64,000 nt of DNA. Source: Devosia sp. (lineage in GTDB: Bacteria; Pseudomonadota; Alphaproteobacteria; Rhizobiales; Devosiaceae). The stretch covers positions 62,001 through 126,000 of the forward strand of contig JADGNE010000033.1 in assembly GCA_015234425.1 (NCBI GenBank), written 5' to 3'. The position numbers and the translations under genes are program-made. How positions within the stretch are numbered: the first letter of the stretch is position 1; every line of letters starts with the position of its first letter. This document shows positions 26,305 to 35,723 of the stretch, piece by piece. Under the pieces are notes generated by a model, which was not told where the DNA came from, did no database searches, and saw nothing but the letters and a program-made list of their open reading frames with translations.

Positions 26305-27842
26305 GACTGAGAAAACTGACTGCCAGCTTACTGCTTGCAGCTGCATTCGCGACGACAGTGGCCGCACCTGCGGCGTTCGCCGGACCAGACACCAATATTG
26401 CGGTGATCGGCGTGGGAGAGGAGCCCACTACGCTCGATCCGGCCAACGGCCTTTCCGGCGGCGATATCCATTTCCTGTATACGGTCTATGACCGTCTGCT
26501 GGACTTCGATCCGGCAACGCTTGAGCCGCTTCCGATGCTTGCCGAGTCGTTTGAGTGGACCAACGAGGATCGCACCCTCGTCCTCAAACTCCGTCAGGGC
26601 GTGAAGTTCCACGATGGCGAGGCATTCAATGCCGAGGCCGTAAAAACCAGCATTGAGTTCTATCAAAACTCTGGCAAGCAGGCCGACCTCAACCCGGTGA
26701 CTGAAGTCGAAGTGGTCGACGAATTCACCGTCGCCCTGCATGTCGACCGTCCATATTCAGTGCTCACCTCGCTCCTCATGGATCGTGGCGGCATGATTAT
26801 CTCGCCCAAGGCGATAGCCGAGCACGGTGTTGAGGGCGTAGGCCGAAATCCCGCAGGCACGGGCCCATTCCGGGTCTCGAGCTGGGCAGCCGGCGACAAC
26901 CTGTCGCTCGAACGCTTCTCCGACTACTGGAATCCAGATCGCATCAAGCTCGACGGGCTTGAGTATCGCATCATCAAGAACCCGACCACGGTGGTCTCGG
27001 CTCTGATGGCCGGTCAGCTCGACTATGTGATGAGCATCGACCCTGTGAACCTGCCCGTGGTCCGGCGAAATGCCAATCTTCAGGTCATGACGCAGCCCAC
27101 CATTGCGTCGGTGGTCATCGCGGTGAACACCAATCTCGAGCCGGTGTCGAGCAAGCTGGTCCGTCAGGCCTTCTCTTACGGCATTGATCGCGAGGCACTC
27201 GCGCGCATCGCCTACGGTGGGGAAGTTGAGGCGCTTCCAGCAAGCCTTCTGGTCCCGCCGAGCTACTGGCCTTCGACGCCGGAACTCGACAACCACTACA
27301 CTTATAACCCGGAAAAAGCCAAGCAACTCGTCACTGAGGCTGGATACCCAGACGGGGTTGAGGTGGCCATCTGCGCCAACGCCAATAGTGGCTCGCCAGC
27401 GCCGGGTGCCAAGCTCGTTGACATGATGCGCGAACAGCTTCGCCCCGCAGGCATCACTCTCAACGGCGAAATGCTGGCCACGGGAGCCGCGTGCATCGAA
27501 CTCTATAACGGTCAGGAAGCGATCACGCTGAACCTGGCCGGGTGGAGCGGGCGTCCCTCGCCCATCATGACCTATCAGCAGACCTTTACGTCCTACGCGG
27601 CCTACCACGTTTCCAAGGAGCCATTTGACGGGGTTGATGCCGCCGTTGACCGTCTGCTGGCAACCTCGGACCCGGCCGAGCAGAACGAGATCTTTGACGA
27701 GCTGAACGCCATGTGGGTCGACAATGTGCCGTGGGTTTCCATGTACTTCCAGCCCCGCGTGTTCGCACAGTCGAGCAAGCTGCATGGCGAGTTGCCCAAC
27801 CTCATGGGCAAGGCCAATCTGACCACCCTTTACTTTGAATAG
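26301..27842 (+). CDS. Periplasmic substrate-binding protein, SBP_bac_5 (DppA-like)
   Basis: A 513-residue family 5 binding protein with a signal peptide (MRLRKLTASLLLAAAFATTVAAPAAFA, cut near 27). The cluster C signature region (DPANGLSGGDIHFLYTVYDRLLDF...) and the GTGPFRVSSW motif are present. Family members bind peptides, nickel, glutathione, opines or oligosaccharides. Here the downstream CoA-transferases suggest an organic acid or conjugate. Unusually, both ATPase genes come before the binding protein. GAGGGAGGAAAA gives a strong ribosome site. Confidence 0.93.
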   Translation: MRLRKLTASLLLAAAFATTVAAPAAFAGPDTNIAVIGVGEEPTTLDPANGLSGGDIHFLYTVYDRLLDFDPATLEPLPMLAESFEWTNEDRTLVLKLRQGVKFHDGEAFNAEAVKTSIEFYQNSGKQADLNPVTEVEVVDEFTVALHVDRPYSVLTSLLMDRGGMIISPKAIAEHGVEGVGRNPAGTGPFRVSSWAAGDNLSLERFSDYWNPDRIKLDGLEYRIIKNPTTVVSALMAGQLDYVMSIDPVNLPVVRRNANLQVMTQPTIASVVIAVNTNLEPVSSKLVRQAFSYGIDREALARIAYGGEVEALPASLLVPPSYWPSTPELDNHYTYNPEKAKQLVTEAGYPDGVEVAICANANSGSPAPGAKLVDMMREQLRPAGITLNGEMLATGAACIELYNGQEAITLNLAGWSGRPSPIMTYQQTFTSYAAYHVSKEPFDGVDAAVDRLLATSDPAEQNEIFDELNAMWVDNVPWVSMYFQPRVFAQSSKLHGELPNLMGKANLTTLYFE

Positions 27843-27893
27843 CGCAACCGGGGGGGAGCTTGCTCTCCCCCAGCAAACACCTCGGGGTGTCAG

Positions 27894-28832
27894 ATGTTAT
27901 TGCTTATTCTTCAGCGTTTAGGGACGATTATTCCCACCGCCCTGCTCGCCTCGATTTTGGTGTTCTCCATCGTTCAGCTAACGCCCGGCGGCCCGGCTTA
28001 TGCGATTGCCGGCCCGGACGCGACACCTGAGTTCGTGGCACACATAAACCGTGAGCTCGGCCTGGATCGCCCCCTGCCCGTACAATATCTGAGCTGGCTT
28101 GGTCAGATGAGCGAAGGGTCATTGGGCCGTTCTCTGGTCAACCGCACCGAGGTCACGACCTTGGTGGCAAACCGGATGCCTGTGTCGGCCACCATTGCCC
28201 TCGAGGCTCTGGTTCTCGCCGTACTCGTTGGCATACCGTTGGGCATTATCGCCAGCGTTCGCGCAGGCGGGGCGATAGACAGCGGCATTCGAAGCTTCAC
28301 CTCCATCGGCATTGCAGTGCCCGAGTTCTGGCTCGCCATGCTGGCTGTCAACTTGTTCGCGCTGCAGCTGTTCTGGCTTCCTCCGACTGGTTTTACGCCC
28401 TTGTCTGCAGGTCTCATCCCGCACTTCAAGTCCGTCGTCATGCCGGTGGTAACGCTCGCGCTGGGCCCTATCGCGATCATCGTGCGGTTTACGCGCAGCG
28501 CGATGAATGAAGCGCTGTCGGCTCAATATGTCAGGACGGCATGGTCGCTGGGCATCCCCGCTCACCAGGTCTATCTCAGGTTCGCCCTGAAAAATGCCCT
28601 GCCCTCGATCATCACGGTCATCGGCATGGTGGCATCGGTACTGATCGGCGGCGCCGTACTCATCGAATCCGTCTTCGCCATCCCTGGGATTGGCGAGCTC
28701 TTGGTCCAGTCAGTTCTGTCGAAAGATTTTCCCGTCGTCCAGGGCGTCACCACAGTGCTGATGTTCCTCGTCATTCTGATCAACCTCGCAGTTGACCTGA
28801 TTGTGGCCGCCATCGATCCGAGGACCCGCTGA
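27894..28832 (+). CDS. Dpp-type ABC transporter permease (DppB-like)
   Basis: A 312-residue inner-membrane permease with about six helices. It starts LLILQRLGTIIPTALLASILVFSI, has the long first periplasmic loop with GLDRPLPVQYLSWL, and the EAA cytoplasmic loop (RTAWSLGIPAHQVYLRFALKNALP) that docks on the ATPases. It is 51 bases after the binding protein, and its stop shares a base with the ATG of the next permease. Confidence 0.93.
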   Translation: MLLLILQRLGTIIPTALLASILVFSIVQLTPGGPAYAIAGPDATPEFVAHINRELGLDRPLPVQYLSWLGQMSEGSLGRSLVNRTEVTTLVANRMPVSATIALEALVLAVLVGIPLGIIASVRAGGAIDSGIRSFTSIGIAVPEFWLAMLAVNLFALQLFWLPPTGFTPLSAGLIPHFKSVVMPVVTLALGPIAIIVRFTRSAMNEALSAQYVRTAWSLGIPAHQVYLRFALKNALPSIITVIGMVASVLIGGAVLIESVFAIPGIGELLVQSVLSKDFPVVQGVTTVLMFLVILINLAVDLIVAAIDPRTR

Positions 28833-29698
28833 TGACCATTGTCGAAAAATTGCCCGACGAGCGAACGTCCCGGGTGACGACGCTGCTGTCACTCATGACG
28901 AAACCCACACTCGTGCTGGCTGTAGCCTGGCTGGTGCTGACGATCATCGCGGCGCTGTTCGCGCCGATCCTTGCGCCATTCGATCCAATCTCCCAGAACC
29001 CGGGCGACGTTCTGATGCCGCCATCCGGGAAATACCTTCTGGGCACGGATGACCTTGGCCGCGATGTGCTTTCACGGCTCATCTACGGGACGCAGCCCAC
29101 GCTGCTTGGAATGCTCATTGCCATCAGCACTGCCGCGGTAATCGGAATTCCGTGGGGTCTGGTGTCCGGCTATGTGGGCGGATGGGTCGATCTCACGCTC
29201 ATGCGTTTCGTGGATGCCCTTCTGGTCTTCCCCGGCCTGATCCTCACCCTCGCCCTCACAAGCGCCCTGGGCGCGACGCTCGAGAACACCATGTTCTCCC
29301 TGGGCATAGTGTACTCGCCATTGGTCGCTCGTGTGGTCCGCGTGGGAGTGTTGAGCGTTCGCAACCGGGATTATGTGCAGATCACCCGCATGTTCGGGTC
29401 GTCCACGATGTACCGGATTTTCAATCACGTCCTGCCAAGCGTTCTGCCCGCGACGGTTGTCCAGCTGACACTCTTGTGCGGGCTGTCCGTGCTGGCCCAG
29501 ACCGGACTCAACTTCTTGGGCCTCGGCGTCCCGAACCCAAACCCAAGCTGGGGAAGTTCCGTCGCCGAAACCTTCCGCTACCTGATGATCGACCCCATGG
29601 CGCCAGTTTTGCCAGGTGTGATCGTCGTTTTCACAGTGCTCGCCATCTACCGCGTCGGCGATGAGGTCCGCGACCTCCTGGAGATTTATTCCCGATGA
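28832..29698 (+). CDS. Dpp-type ABC transporter permease (DppC-like)
   Basis: A 288-residue permease. It has the DppC-type N-terminal segment (OppC_N) with PFDPISQNPGDVLMPPSGKYLLGTDDLGRDVLSRLIYG, five to six helices and an EAA loop (YVQITRMFGSSTMYRIFNHVLP). It completes the importer with the preceding permease. The end overlaps the following hot-dog gene by 4 bases (ATGA). Confidence 0.93.
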   Translation: MTIVEKLPDERTSRVTTLLSLMTKPTLVLAVAWLVLTIIAALFAPILAPFDPISQNPGDVLMPPSGKYLLGTDDLGRDVLSRLIYGTQPTLLGMLIAISTAAVIGIPWGLVSGYVGGWVDLTLMRFVDALLVFPGLILTLALTSALGATLENTMFSLGIVYSPLVARVVRVGVLSVRNRDYVQITRMFGSSTMYRIFNHVLPSVLPATVVQLTLLCGLSVLAQTGLNFLGLGVPNPNPSWGSSVAETFRYLMIDPMAPVLPGVIVVFTVLAIYRVGDEVRDLLEIYSR

Positions 29699-30570
29699 CT
29701 GAAGCCAAGATTCCCCTCGACCGCACGAGTGCCGACCTGGTGATCGAATTTGCGGCAATCAACGATGCTACCCATTCGACGCGTGAACGGTCCAAACGGC
29801 ACGAAGAGGCCGGCGGGATCCACGACGACAGCATCGCCCAGCGCTATGGCTATCAGGGAGCCCTGGTGCCAGGGATCGTCATCTGTGCGCACACCATGCC
29901 CGCTCTCGTGGAGCGCTGGGGCAAAGACTGGTTGAAGCGTGGTCGCGTCGCCATGAAGCACATCCGTCCCGGCTACGACCAGGACAGGCTTAGCGCGTGC
30001 TACCGTTTTGGCGCCTCAGACAAGGGTGCACATTGCGAAATCGTCGTGATGCGCGATGACGTGGTCCTGGCTGTGGGCGACGCTGCAATGCCGAATGTCA
30101 AACCAGAATTGCCCGAAGATCTGCCGAGGACCACCCTGTCAGTTCCGGAGCAACTCCCTCTCGCGGAGCCCGACGTTCTGGCGCCGGGGCAACCGCTTTT
30201 TACCACTCCAACTTTGATGGACGCAGCCGAGCATGATCGCCTGCTGGCGAGAATTGGCGGCGAAACCGGCCAGTGGCCATATGGCAGCATCCATCCCGTT
30301 GCCTACCAGCATCTTACCAGTCACGACGCGATCAACAGCTTCGAATACTCCACCCCGGGCATCCATGTGTCTGGCGACACGCAGATGCTGGACTGGGCGG
30401 AGCCCGGCGAGACACTTTCGAGCAGTGGACGGGTCGTCGCGGTTTATGATCGCAAGGGTCACCACTATTTCGAGACCGAACAGCTTGTGCAGACAGCTTC
30501 CGGGCGGGCCATCGCGCTGTGCCGCCGGAGCGTCATTTATCGCACCCGTGAGGTCAACGCTGCGCAATGA
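29695..30570 (+). CDS. MaoC-like double hot-dog protein (probable hydratase/dehydratase)
   Basis: A 291-residue soluble protein. The N-terminal half has FAAINDATHSTRER and IHDDSIAQRYGYQGALVPGI, which echo the MaoC/R-hydratase pattern (D-x-N-x-x-H followed by A-x-x-x-G-F...PG). The second half looks like another hot-dog domain. The canonical catalytic Asp/His spacing is altered by a charged insertion, so activity is uncertain. It likely handles an acyl-CoA, given two CoA-transferase genes directly downstream. Both ends overlap neighbours by 4 bases. Confidence 0.7.
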   Translation: MTEAKIPLDRTSADLVIEFAAINDATHSTRERSKRHEEAGGIHDDSIAQRYGYQGALVPGIVICAHTMPALVERWGKDWLKRGRVAMKHIRPGYDQDRLSACYRFGASDKGAHCEIVVMRDDVVLAVGDAAMPNVKPELPEDLPRTTLSVPEQLPLAEPDVLAPGQPLFTTPTLMDAAEHDRLLARIGGETGQWPYGSIHPVAYQHLTSHDAINSFEYSTPGIHVSGDTQMLDWAEPGETLSSSGRVVAVYDRKGHHYFETEQLVQTASGRAIALCRRSVIYRTREVNAAQ

Positions 30571-31628
30571 CCGCCCTGTCAAATCTCAAGGTCGTCGACC
30601 TCTCTGAATCGGTGGCTGGTCAATATTGCTCACGCCTGATGGCGGGCTATGGAGCAGACGTCGTCCTCGTCGAGCCGCCCGGGGGATCACGCGTTCGCGA
30701 AATAGGCCCGTTCAGCAAGCAGCACGGGGACTCAACGACATTCTACCATCTCAATATCGACAAGCGCTCGATCGAGTTGGATGCGCACAAAGACTTCGAC
30801 CGCCTGAGCACACTGTGCGTGGCGGCCGACGTCGTGCTCGTCCCGAAAGGCGACATCGCGAACAAGCTGCGTCAGGCGACGGATAAAACGGTCTTTTGCC
30901 GCATCAGCGATTTTGGAGAACACGGCCCATACGCTAATTGGCAGGGTGGGGAGATGATCCATCAGGCCCTGTCGGGGATCATGTATTACAATGGGAGAGC
31001 CGGTGAGGCCCCGTTGTTCGGCGTAGGGCAGCGTGTCCAGCATGTGGCCGGTGTCGCCGCCTACACGGCGATCCTTGCCGCGCTGCGCGCCGGAACCGGA
31101 GAACTCATCGACATTGACGTCCACAAGACGGCTTCCTCGATGAGCTACAACCTCGCCAACCAGTATTTCTACAGCGGCACCTTCGACGAGCGGAATGGCA
31201 CCAAATACAACCCGGACCTGCTGATCCGCGCCAATGACGGCTGGGTCACAGTCTTCGTCTATGCCTATCGATGGCCAGCGATGTGCGAAGCACTCGGGCT
31301 CACCGAACTGCGCGACCATCCGGACTTTCAGACACAGGTCGACCGGCTCGCCCGCTGGGACCAGATATCCGAAATGGCCAGCGCGGCCGCCAGGGACATG
31401 TCTTCCGCAGACCTCGTCATGCTGCTCCAGAACCTGGGCGTTCCCGCAGCCGCCAGCCTCACGCCGGCCGAGCTGGCCGCCTCTCCTCACCTGCAGGCGC
31501 GCAATTACTGGAAGACCGCCGACCAGAACGGCACAAGCCGTCGGGCCTTCGGCGCCCCCTTCCGATTGAGCCAATCAGACTGGCGCGCCGACCGGGCCCT
31601 CGCCGTACTTCAGGAGGACGCAAAGTGA
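30567..31628 (+). CDS. Class III CoA-transferase (CaiB/BaiF family), first copy
   Basis: A 353-residue family III CoA-transferase that swaps CoA between acids without a ping-pong glutamate of class I type. It begins ALSNLKVVDLSESVAGQYCSRLMAGYGADVVLVEPPGG, the family N-terminal fold. The usual catalytic Asp position falls in the region after FGVGQRV...; I cannot fix it exactly. It is about 50 residues shorter than many members and may work as a heteromer with the next gene product. The stop overlaps the GTG start of the second copy. Confidence 0.88.
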   Translation: MTALSNLKVVDLSESVAGQYCSRLMAGYGADVVLVEPPGGSRVREIGPFSKQHGDSTTFYHLNIDKRSIELDAHKDFDRLSTLCVAADVVLVPKGDIANKLRQATDKTVFCRISDFGEHGPYANWQGGEMIHQALSGIMYYNGRAGEAPLFGVGQRVQHVAGVAAYTAILAALRAGTGELIDIDVHKTASSMSYNLANQYFYSGTFDERNGTKYNPDLLIRANDGWVTVFVYAYRWPAMCEALGLTELRDHPDFQTQVDRLARWDQISEMASAAARDMSSADLVMLLQNLGVPAAASLTPAELAASPHLQARNYWKTADQNGTSRRAFGAPFRLSQSDWRADRALAVLQEDAK

Positions 31629-32881
31629 GCGCAGGACCTCTTCATGGCATCCGTGTACTTGATGTCACGACCGCCTGGGCCGGCCCGTTCGTCGGCCGCG
31701 TGTTGGCCGCACTGGGTGCAGACGTGGTGCATGTGGAAGCCGCAAAGCGCATGGACCTGTGGCGCGGTGGTTTGACCGGCGAAAATCCGCGCCGCTATCC
31801 CGATGGCGTTCTGGGCGAACGTCCCTATGACCGAACGGTCCTGTTCAATTCGCAGAACCTCAACAAGCGGTCCCTCTGCATTGATATCAAGAGCCCGGGG
31901 GGCCGCGAGGCCCTCAAGGCAGCCGCTGCCAATGCAGACGTTATTGTCTCCAATTTCACGCCAGGGACACTGTCGCGCATGGGGCTGGACTATGCCGAAC
32001 TCAGCGCCATCAACCCGCGCATCATTCTGGTGGAGATGCCGGCATTCGGCACGAACGGCCCCATGGCAAAGCTCTCTGCGCTGGGACCGAGTATGGAATT
32101 TTCCACGGGCATGAGCACTTTCATCGGCTACGGCGACGGCGCGCCCACAGCCACCGGACCAGCCTATCTCGATCCCATCGGCGGCTACAACGGGGCTGCC
32201 GCCATCATGACCGCATTGCATCAGCGCGAGCAGACCGGTCACGGCCAGTATGTGGAAATCTCGCAGGTCGAAGCAGCCATGCCCCTTATTGGCGGCCTTG
32301 TGCTGGGTTCACTCGAGAACGACGAGCCCCCCTGCCCGCAAGGCAACAGGCAGACATCGTCCATAATCCACGATGCCTTCCGCTGCCGAGGTTCGGAGGA
32401 ATGGGTCGCCATCAATGTCCAGGCAGTCAGCCAATGGAGGTCCTTGGCGCTTCTGATGGGCCGAGACGATCTTGCCGATCTGGATCTGTCCACAGAAGCC
32501 GACCGGGCGCGACATGCAGACCAGTTGCACGGCGCAGTTGCCGCATGGACGGAAAATCTGGACAAACACTGGATTGCCCCGCGGCTCCAGCGCATGGGGA
32601 TCGCGGCAGCGCCGGTCTGTCACGGCAAAGACGTGGCCCTTGATCCGCATTTGCACGCAACGGACTTCTTCGAGGAAATCGAACATCCCGAAGCTGGGCT
32701 GCGCCCCTATCAAAGCCTGCCGTTCCGCTTTGCGGAGAACAGGCTTCCCCGTCTCAAGCCTGCGCCAATGCTCGGACAGCACACCAGGGAGGTGCTCCGG
32801 GAGTGGGCAGGCCTGAAAGAGGCCGAGCTCGACGATCTGGCCGCCCAAGGCACCACGAGTAACGACCCATATCGAAGTTAG
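31625..32881 (+). CDS. Class III CoA-transferase (CaiB/BaiF family), second copy
   Basis: A 418-residue family III CoA-transferase. It has the N-terminal LHGIRVLDVTTAWAGPFVGRVLAALGADVVHVEA and the NKRSLCIDIKSPGGREAL segment seen throughout the family. The GTG start at 31625 overlaps the previous stop (GTGA), and a longer reading runs over the first copy and is rejected. Two adjacent, diverged copies suggest either a heterodimer or two successive CoA-ester steps. Confidence 0.9.
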   Translation: MSAGPLHGIRVLDVTTAWAGPFVGRVLAALGADVVHVEAAKRMDLWRGGLTGENPRRYPDGVLGERPYDRTVLFNSQNLNKRSLCIDIKSPGGREALKAAAANADVIVSNFTPGTLSRMGLDYAELSAINPRIILVEMPAFGTNGPMAKLSALGPSMEFSTGMSTFIGYGDGAPTATGPAYLDPIGGYNGAAAIMTALHQREQTGHGQYVEISQVEAAMPLIGGLVLGSLENDEPPCPQGNRQTSSIIHDAFRCRGSEEWVAINVQAVSQWRSLALLMGRDDLADLDLSTEADRARHADQLHGAVAAWTENLDKHWIAPRLQRMGIAAAPVCHGKDVALDPHLHATDFFEEIEHPEAGLRPYQSLPFRFAENRLPRLKPAPMLGQHTREVLREWAGLKEAELDDLAAQGTTSNDPYRS

Positions 32882-32894
32882 GAGGAATTTCGCG

Positions 32895-33551
32895 ATGAAC
32901 GACACGATAATAGCCAAACAGGCCAGCCAGATTGCCGATCTGGAGCGGCGCTTGCAGCGTTTGGAAGACATCGAAGCCATCAAGGTGCTTCAACGCACAT
33001 ACGGCTACTTTGTGGACAAGGCGCTTTGGAGCGATCTGGCCGAACTGTTCAGTCAGGATGGCGAAATCGAAATCGGCGGCCGGGGCGTTTACAAGGGGCT
33101 GGATCGCATCCGCGTTTTCCTGCGCGACGTGATGGGCAAGGGTCATGACGGCCTCAACCACGGCCAGTTGATGAACCACATGCAGCTGCAGGGGATCGTT
33201 ACCCTCGATGAGAGCGGCGAGACGGCCCTTGGCCGCTGGCGCGCCTTCATCCAGGCCGGTGAGTTCGGCAAGCACGCCCAGTTTGCAGAAGGCGTCTACG
33301 AGAATGCCTATGTCCGTGAAAATGGCACCTGGAAAATCTCACGCCTGACCTGGTTCGCAACCTACTACACCCCTTACGAAAAGGGTTTTGGTCAGGAGAC
33401 ACTGCCGCTGACGACGATGAGCGAGTCGTTCCCGCCGGATCGCCCACCCACTTTTACCTATGCGGCGCTGCCGGATGTGTTCATCCCGCCATTCCACTAT
33501 CCCCATCCGGTCACGGGCGACAAGATCGGACGCAACGTCAAGCAAGGCTGA
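32895..33551 (+). CDS. SnoaL-like (NTF2-fold) protein
   Basis: A 218-residue soluble protein. The first 30 residues form a short helix (QIADLERRLQRLEDIEAIK). Then comes a SnoaL_4/NTF2-like cone fold with YGYFVDKALWSDLAELFSQDGEIEI and ENGTWKISRLTWFATYYTPY. Such proteins act as dehydratases, isomerases or dioxygenase small subunits; the bile acid dehydratase BaiE is one example. AGGAGG lies 9 bases ahead of the ATG. It is the last gene of the operon, followed by a terminator, so it probably acts on the imported compound or its CoA ester. Confidence 0.8.
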   Translation: MNDTIIAKQASQIADLERRLQRLEDIEAIKVLQRTYGYFVDKALWSDLAELFSQDGEIEIGGRGVYKGLDRIRVFLRDVMGKGHDGLNHGQLMNHMQLQGIVTLDESGETALGRWRAFIQAGEFGKHAQFAEGVYENAYVRENGTWKISRLTWFATYYTPYEKGFGQETLPLTTMSESFPPDRPPTFTYAALPDVFIPPFHYPHPVTGDKIGRNVKQG

Positions 33552-33566
33552 CACTAAGGCACTAGG

Positions 33567-33598
33567 GGCATCGGAGACTTCCGGTGCCCTTTTTGTTT
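33567..33598 (+). terminator. Intrinsic terminator of the accessory operon
   Basis: A 10-bp stem (GGGCATCGGA / TCCGGTGCCC, one G-T pair) with a GACT loop and a TTTTT tail, 15 bases after the SnoaL-like gene. Confidence 0.88.
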
Positions 33599-33643
33599 GC
33601 GGCCGTGGCGCCGCGAAGCAATCTGATCCGGACTAAAACAACA

Positions 33644-33665
33644 AAGGCGACCCGAAGGTCGCCTT
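33644..33665 (-). terminator. Terminator of tRNA-Lys copy 1
   Basis: On the minus strand AAGGCGACC-TTCG-GGTCGCCTT followed by TGTTGTTTT, a 9-bp stem with a stable UUCG loop, 29 bases beyond the tRNA end. Confidence 0.85.
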
Positions 33666-33694
33666 GTTAGATCCTTGCCAGGCAAGGAGAACTT

Positions 33695-33770
<76 letters not shown>

Positions 33771-33919
33771 GGCTTTGTCTGGACAACGCCGTTCTTCAAA
33801 GTTGACGCCTTCTAGCAAAGGCATTTGGACCTGTCCAGCGGCAGGAGTGGAGAACTCCCGTACTTTTTTCGCTGAAGACCAAATATTTTTCCGGGGCTGC
33901 AGACACCCCGAAAACAACA

Positions 33920-33941
33920 AAGGCGGCCCAGAGGCCGCCTT
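33920..33941 (-). terminator. Terminator of tRNA-Lys copy 2
   Basis: The same position as in copy 1. The stem is AAGGCGGCC / GGCCGCCTT with a different loop, followed by TGTTGTTTT on the minus strand. Confidence 0.85.
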
Positions 33942-33970
33942 GTTAAATCCTTGCCAGGCAAGGAGAACTT

Positions 33971-34046
<76 letters not shown>

Positions 34047-34180
34047 GGCTTTGTTTTGGACAACGCCGTTCTTCAAAGTTGGCGCCTTCTAACAAAGGCA
34101 TTCAGGTCTGTCTAGCGCGTAAAATCTGGAATTGTGGATAAACCTGCCGAGGGCAATCAAATGCCGTGGCGGCGGCGGGC

Positions 34181-34444
34181 TTAGCCGCGCTCGCGGCGGT
34201 AAGCCTCTAGGCTGTAAACATTATCTGGCATCTCGCTGGCTTCCTGGCGCAGATCGTCCATCAGCCCTATGGTCCGCTCGATGATGTGTCGCAGCTGGCG
34301 CGAACGGGTGTCTGCGCCCTGCAGGATGACAGCGGCGCGCTGCAGGTGATCGCGAGCGAGCAGGTAGGTGGGCGGCATGGTCGGGCTCCGTGGCATTCTT
34401 TGGAATCGCCGAGGGGTCGGCATGGGGTTAGACTGAACCGGCAT
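34181..34444 (-). CDS. Small conserved-looking hypothetical protein
   Basis: About 87 residues from ATG 34444 (MPVQSNPMPTPRRF), with GAGGTCGGG ahead of it. The C-terminal 65 residues (TYLLARDHLQRAAVILQGADTRSRQL...) are probably helical, and the end VYSLEAYRRERG resembles tails of short alphaproteobacterial proteins. I recognise no domain. Later ATGs give a shorter product and are possible. It lies alone, divergent from the aminotransferase. Confidence 0.6.
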   Translation of the reverse strand: MPVQSNPMPTPRRFQRMPRSPTMPPTYLLARDHLQRAAVILQGADTRSRQLRHIIERTIGLMDDLRQEASEMPDNVYSLEAYRRERG

Positions 34445-34610
34445 AGTTCCCGACCTCTTTCTCAAGTCCCTGCAATTTAAGTTCAATTTTATCGACCCTT
34501 GCTGCGACTGAAGATTCTTCTGTCAGTGCCTGTGCAGAAAGTTTTTGCCGGGAGTGGCTCCGGCGCAAAGCCTCCGTCAGTATGGGCGCAGCGCCAGTTG
34601 GGAGGGGTCT

Positions 34611-35723
34611 ATGTCGCTGCCGCCATTTACGTCCATCGTTGCAGGACTGCCGGAGACCGTGCCTTTCGTGGGCCCTGAAGCCATTGAAAGGCGCAGCGGC
34701 GTTCCGATCCGGGCACGGCTTGGCGCCAATGAATCCGCCTTTGGCCCCAGCCCTTTAGCCTTGCAGGCGATGCGGGATGAGGCGACGAAAAGCTGGGCGT
34801 ACCCCGACCCTGAAAATCATGACCTGCGGCTGGCGCTGGCCGCGAAACTCGGCGTCGCCTCAGATGAGATCGCCGTCGGTGAAGGCGCCGACGGGCTGAT
34901 GGGCCTGGCGGTGCGGCTATTCATTGCTCCGGGGGATGTGGTGGTAACGTCGCTGGGGGCCTATCCGACCTTCAACTACCACGTTGCCGGTTATGGCGGG
35001 CGGCTGGAATATGTTCGGTATCAAGGTGTTAACGAGGACCTCGACGGCCTGCTCGCGGCCGTGATCCGGACCAATGCACGGATGGTCTACCTCGCCAATC
35101 CGGACAATCCGATGGGCTCGTTCTGGCCGGCGGCGGCGGTTGAGGCATTTATCGCAGCATTGCCGACCACTTGCGTGCTGGTGCTGGACGAAGCCTATGG
35201 TGAGCTGGCACCGCAGAATGGCTTGCCGAGCATCGATACGTCCCGGCCAAATGTTCTGAGACTGCGTAGCTTTTCAAAGGCTTATGGTCTGGCCGGTATG
35301 CGCTGCGGCTATGCGATCGGCAACCGGCAGGTGACTGGTGCCTTCAACCGGGTTCGCAACCATTTCGGGGTCAACCGACTGGTTCAGGCCGGCGCGCTGG
35401 CGGCTCTCCAGGACGAGGCCCACCTGATGCGCGTTTGTTATCAGATCGAGGCTTCGCGTCAGCGCATTGTTAGCATTTCGAACAGCATTGGGCTCAATGC
35501 GTTACCGTCAGCGACAAATTTTGTGACAATCGACTGCCGCCGCGACGGGGCCTACGCCCAGAGGGTGTTGGAGGAATTGGGCAAGCTCGGTATGTTCGTC
35601 CGCAAGCCGATGGCACCGGGGCTCGATCAGCACATTCGCATCAGCGCGGCGCCAGAGGCCGAAATGGCAATTCTCGAGGCCACACTGCCAATCGCGCTTC
35701 GTGCCGCTCAGGGCGCCTCGTAG
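34611..35723 (+). CDS. HisC-like PLP-dependent aminotransferase
   Basis: A 370-residue fold-type I class II aminotransferase related to histidinol-phosphate aminotransferase. The PLP-binding lysine is K223 in SFSKAYGLAGMRCGY. The cofactor-binding NPDNPMGS (163-170) and DEAYGE (193-198) are present. It could act on histidinol phosphate or aromatic amino acids; the absence of his genes nearby favours a broader or different substrate. The ribosome site GGAGGGG precedes ATG 34611. The 3' end overlaps the convergent EEP gene by 16 bases. Confidence 0.9.
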   Translation: MSLPPFTSIVAGLPETVPFVGPEAIERRSGVPIRARLGANESAFGPSPLALQAMRDEATKSWAYPDPENHDLRLALAAKLGVASDEIAVGEGADGLMGLAVRLFIAPGDVVVTSLGAYPTFNYHVAGYGGRLEYVRYQGVNEDLDGLLAAVIRTNARMVYLANPDNPMGSFWPAAAVEAFIAALPTTCVLVLDEAYGELAPQNGLPSIDTSRPNVLRLRSFSKAYGLAGMRCGYAIGNRQVTGAFNRVRNHFGVNRLVQAGALAALQDEAHLMRVCYQIEASRQRIVSISNSIGLNALPSATNFVTIDCRRDGAYAQRVLEELGKLGMFVRKPMAPGLDQHIRISAAPEAEMAILEATLPIALRAAQGAS

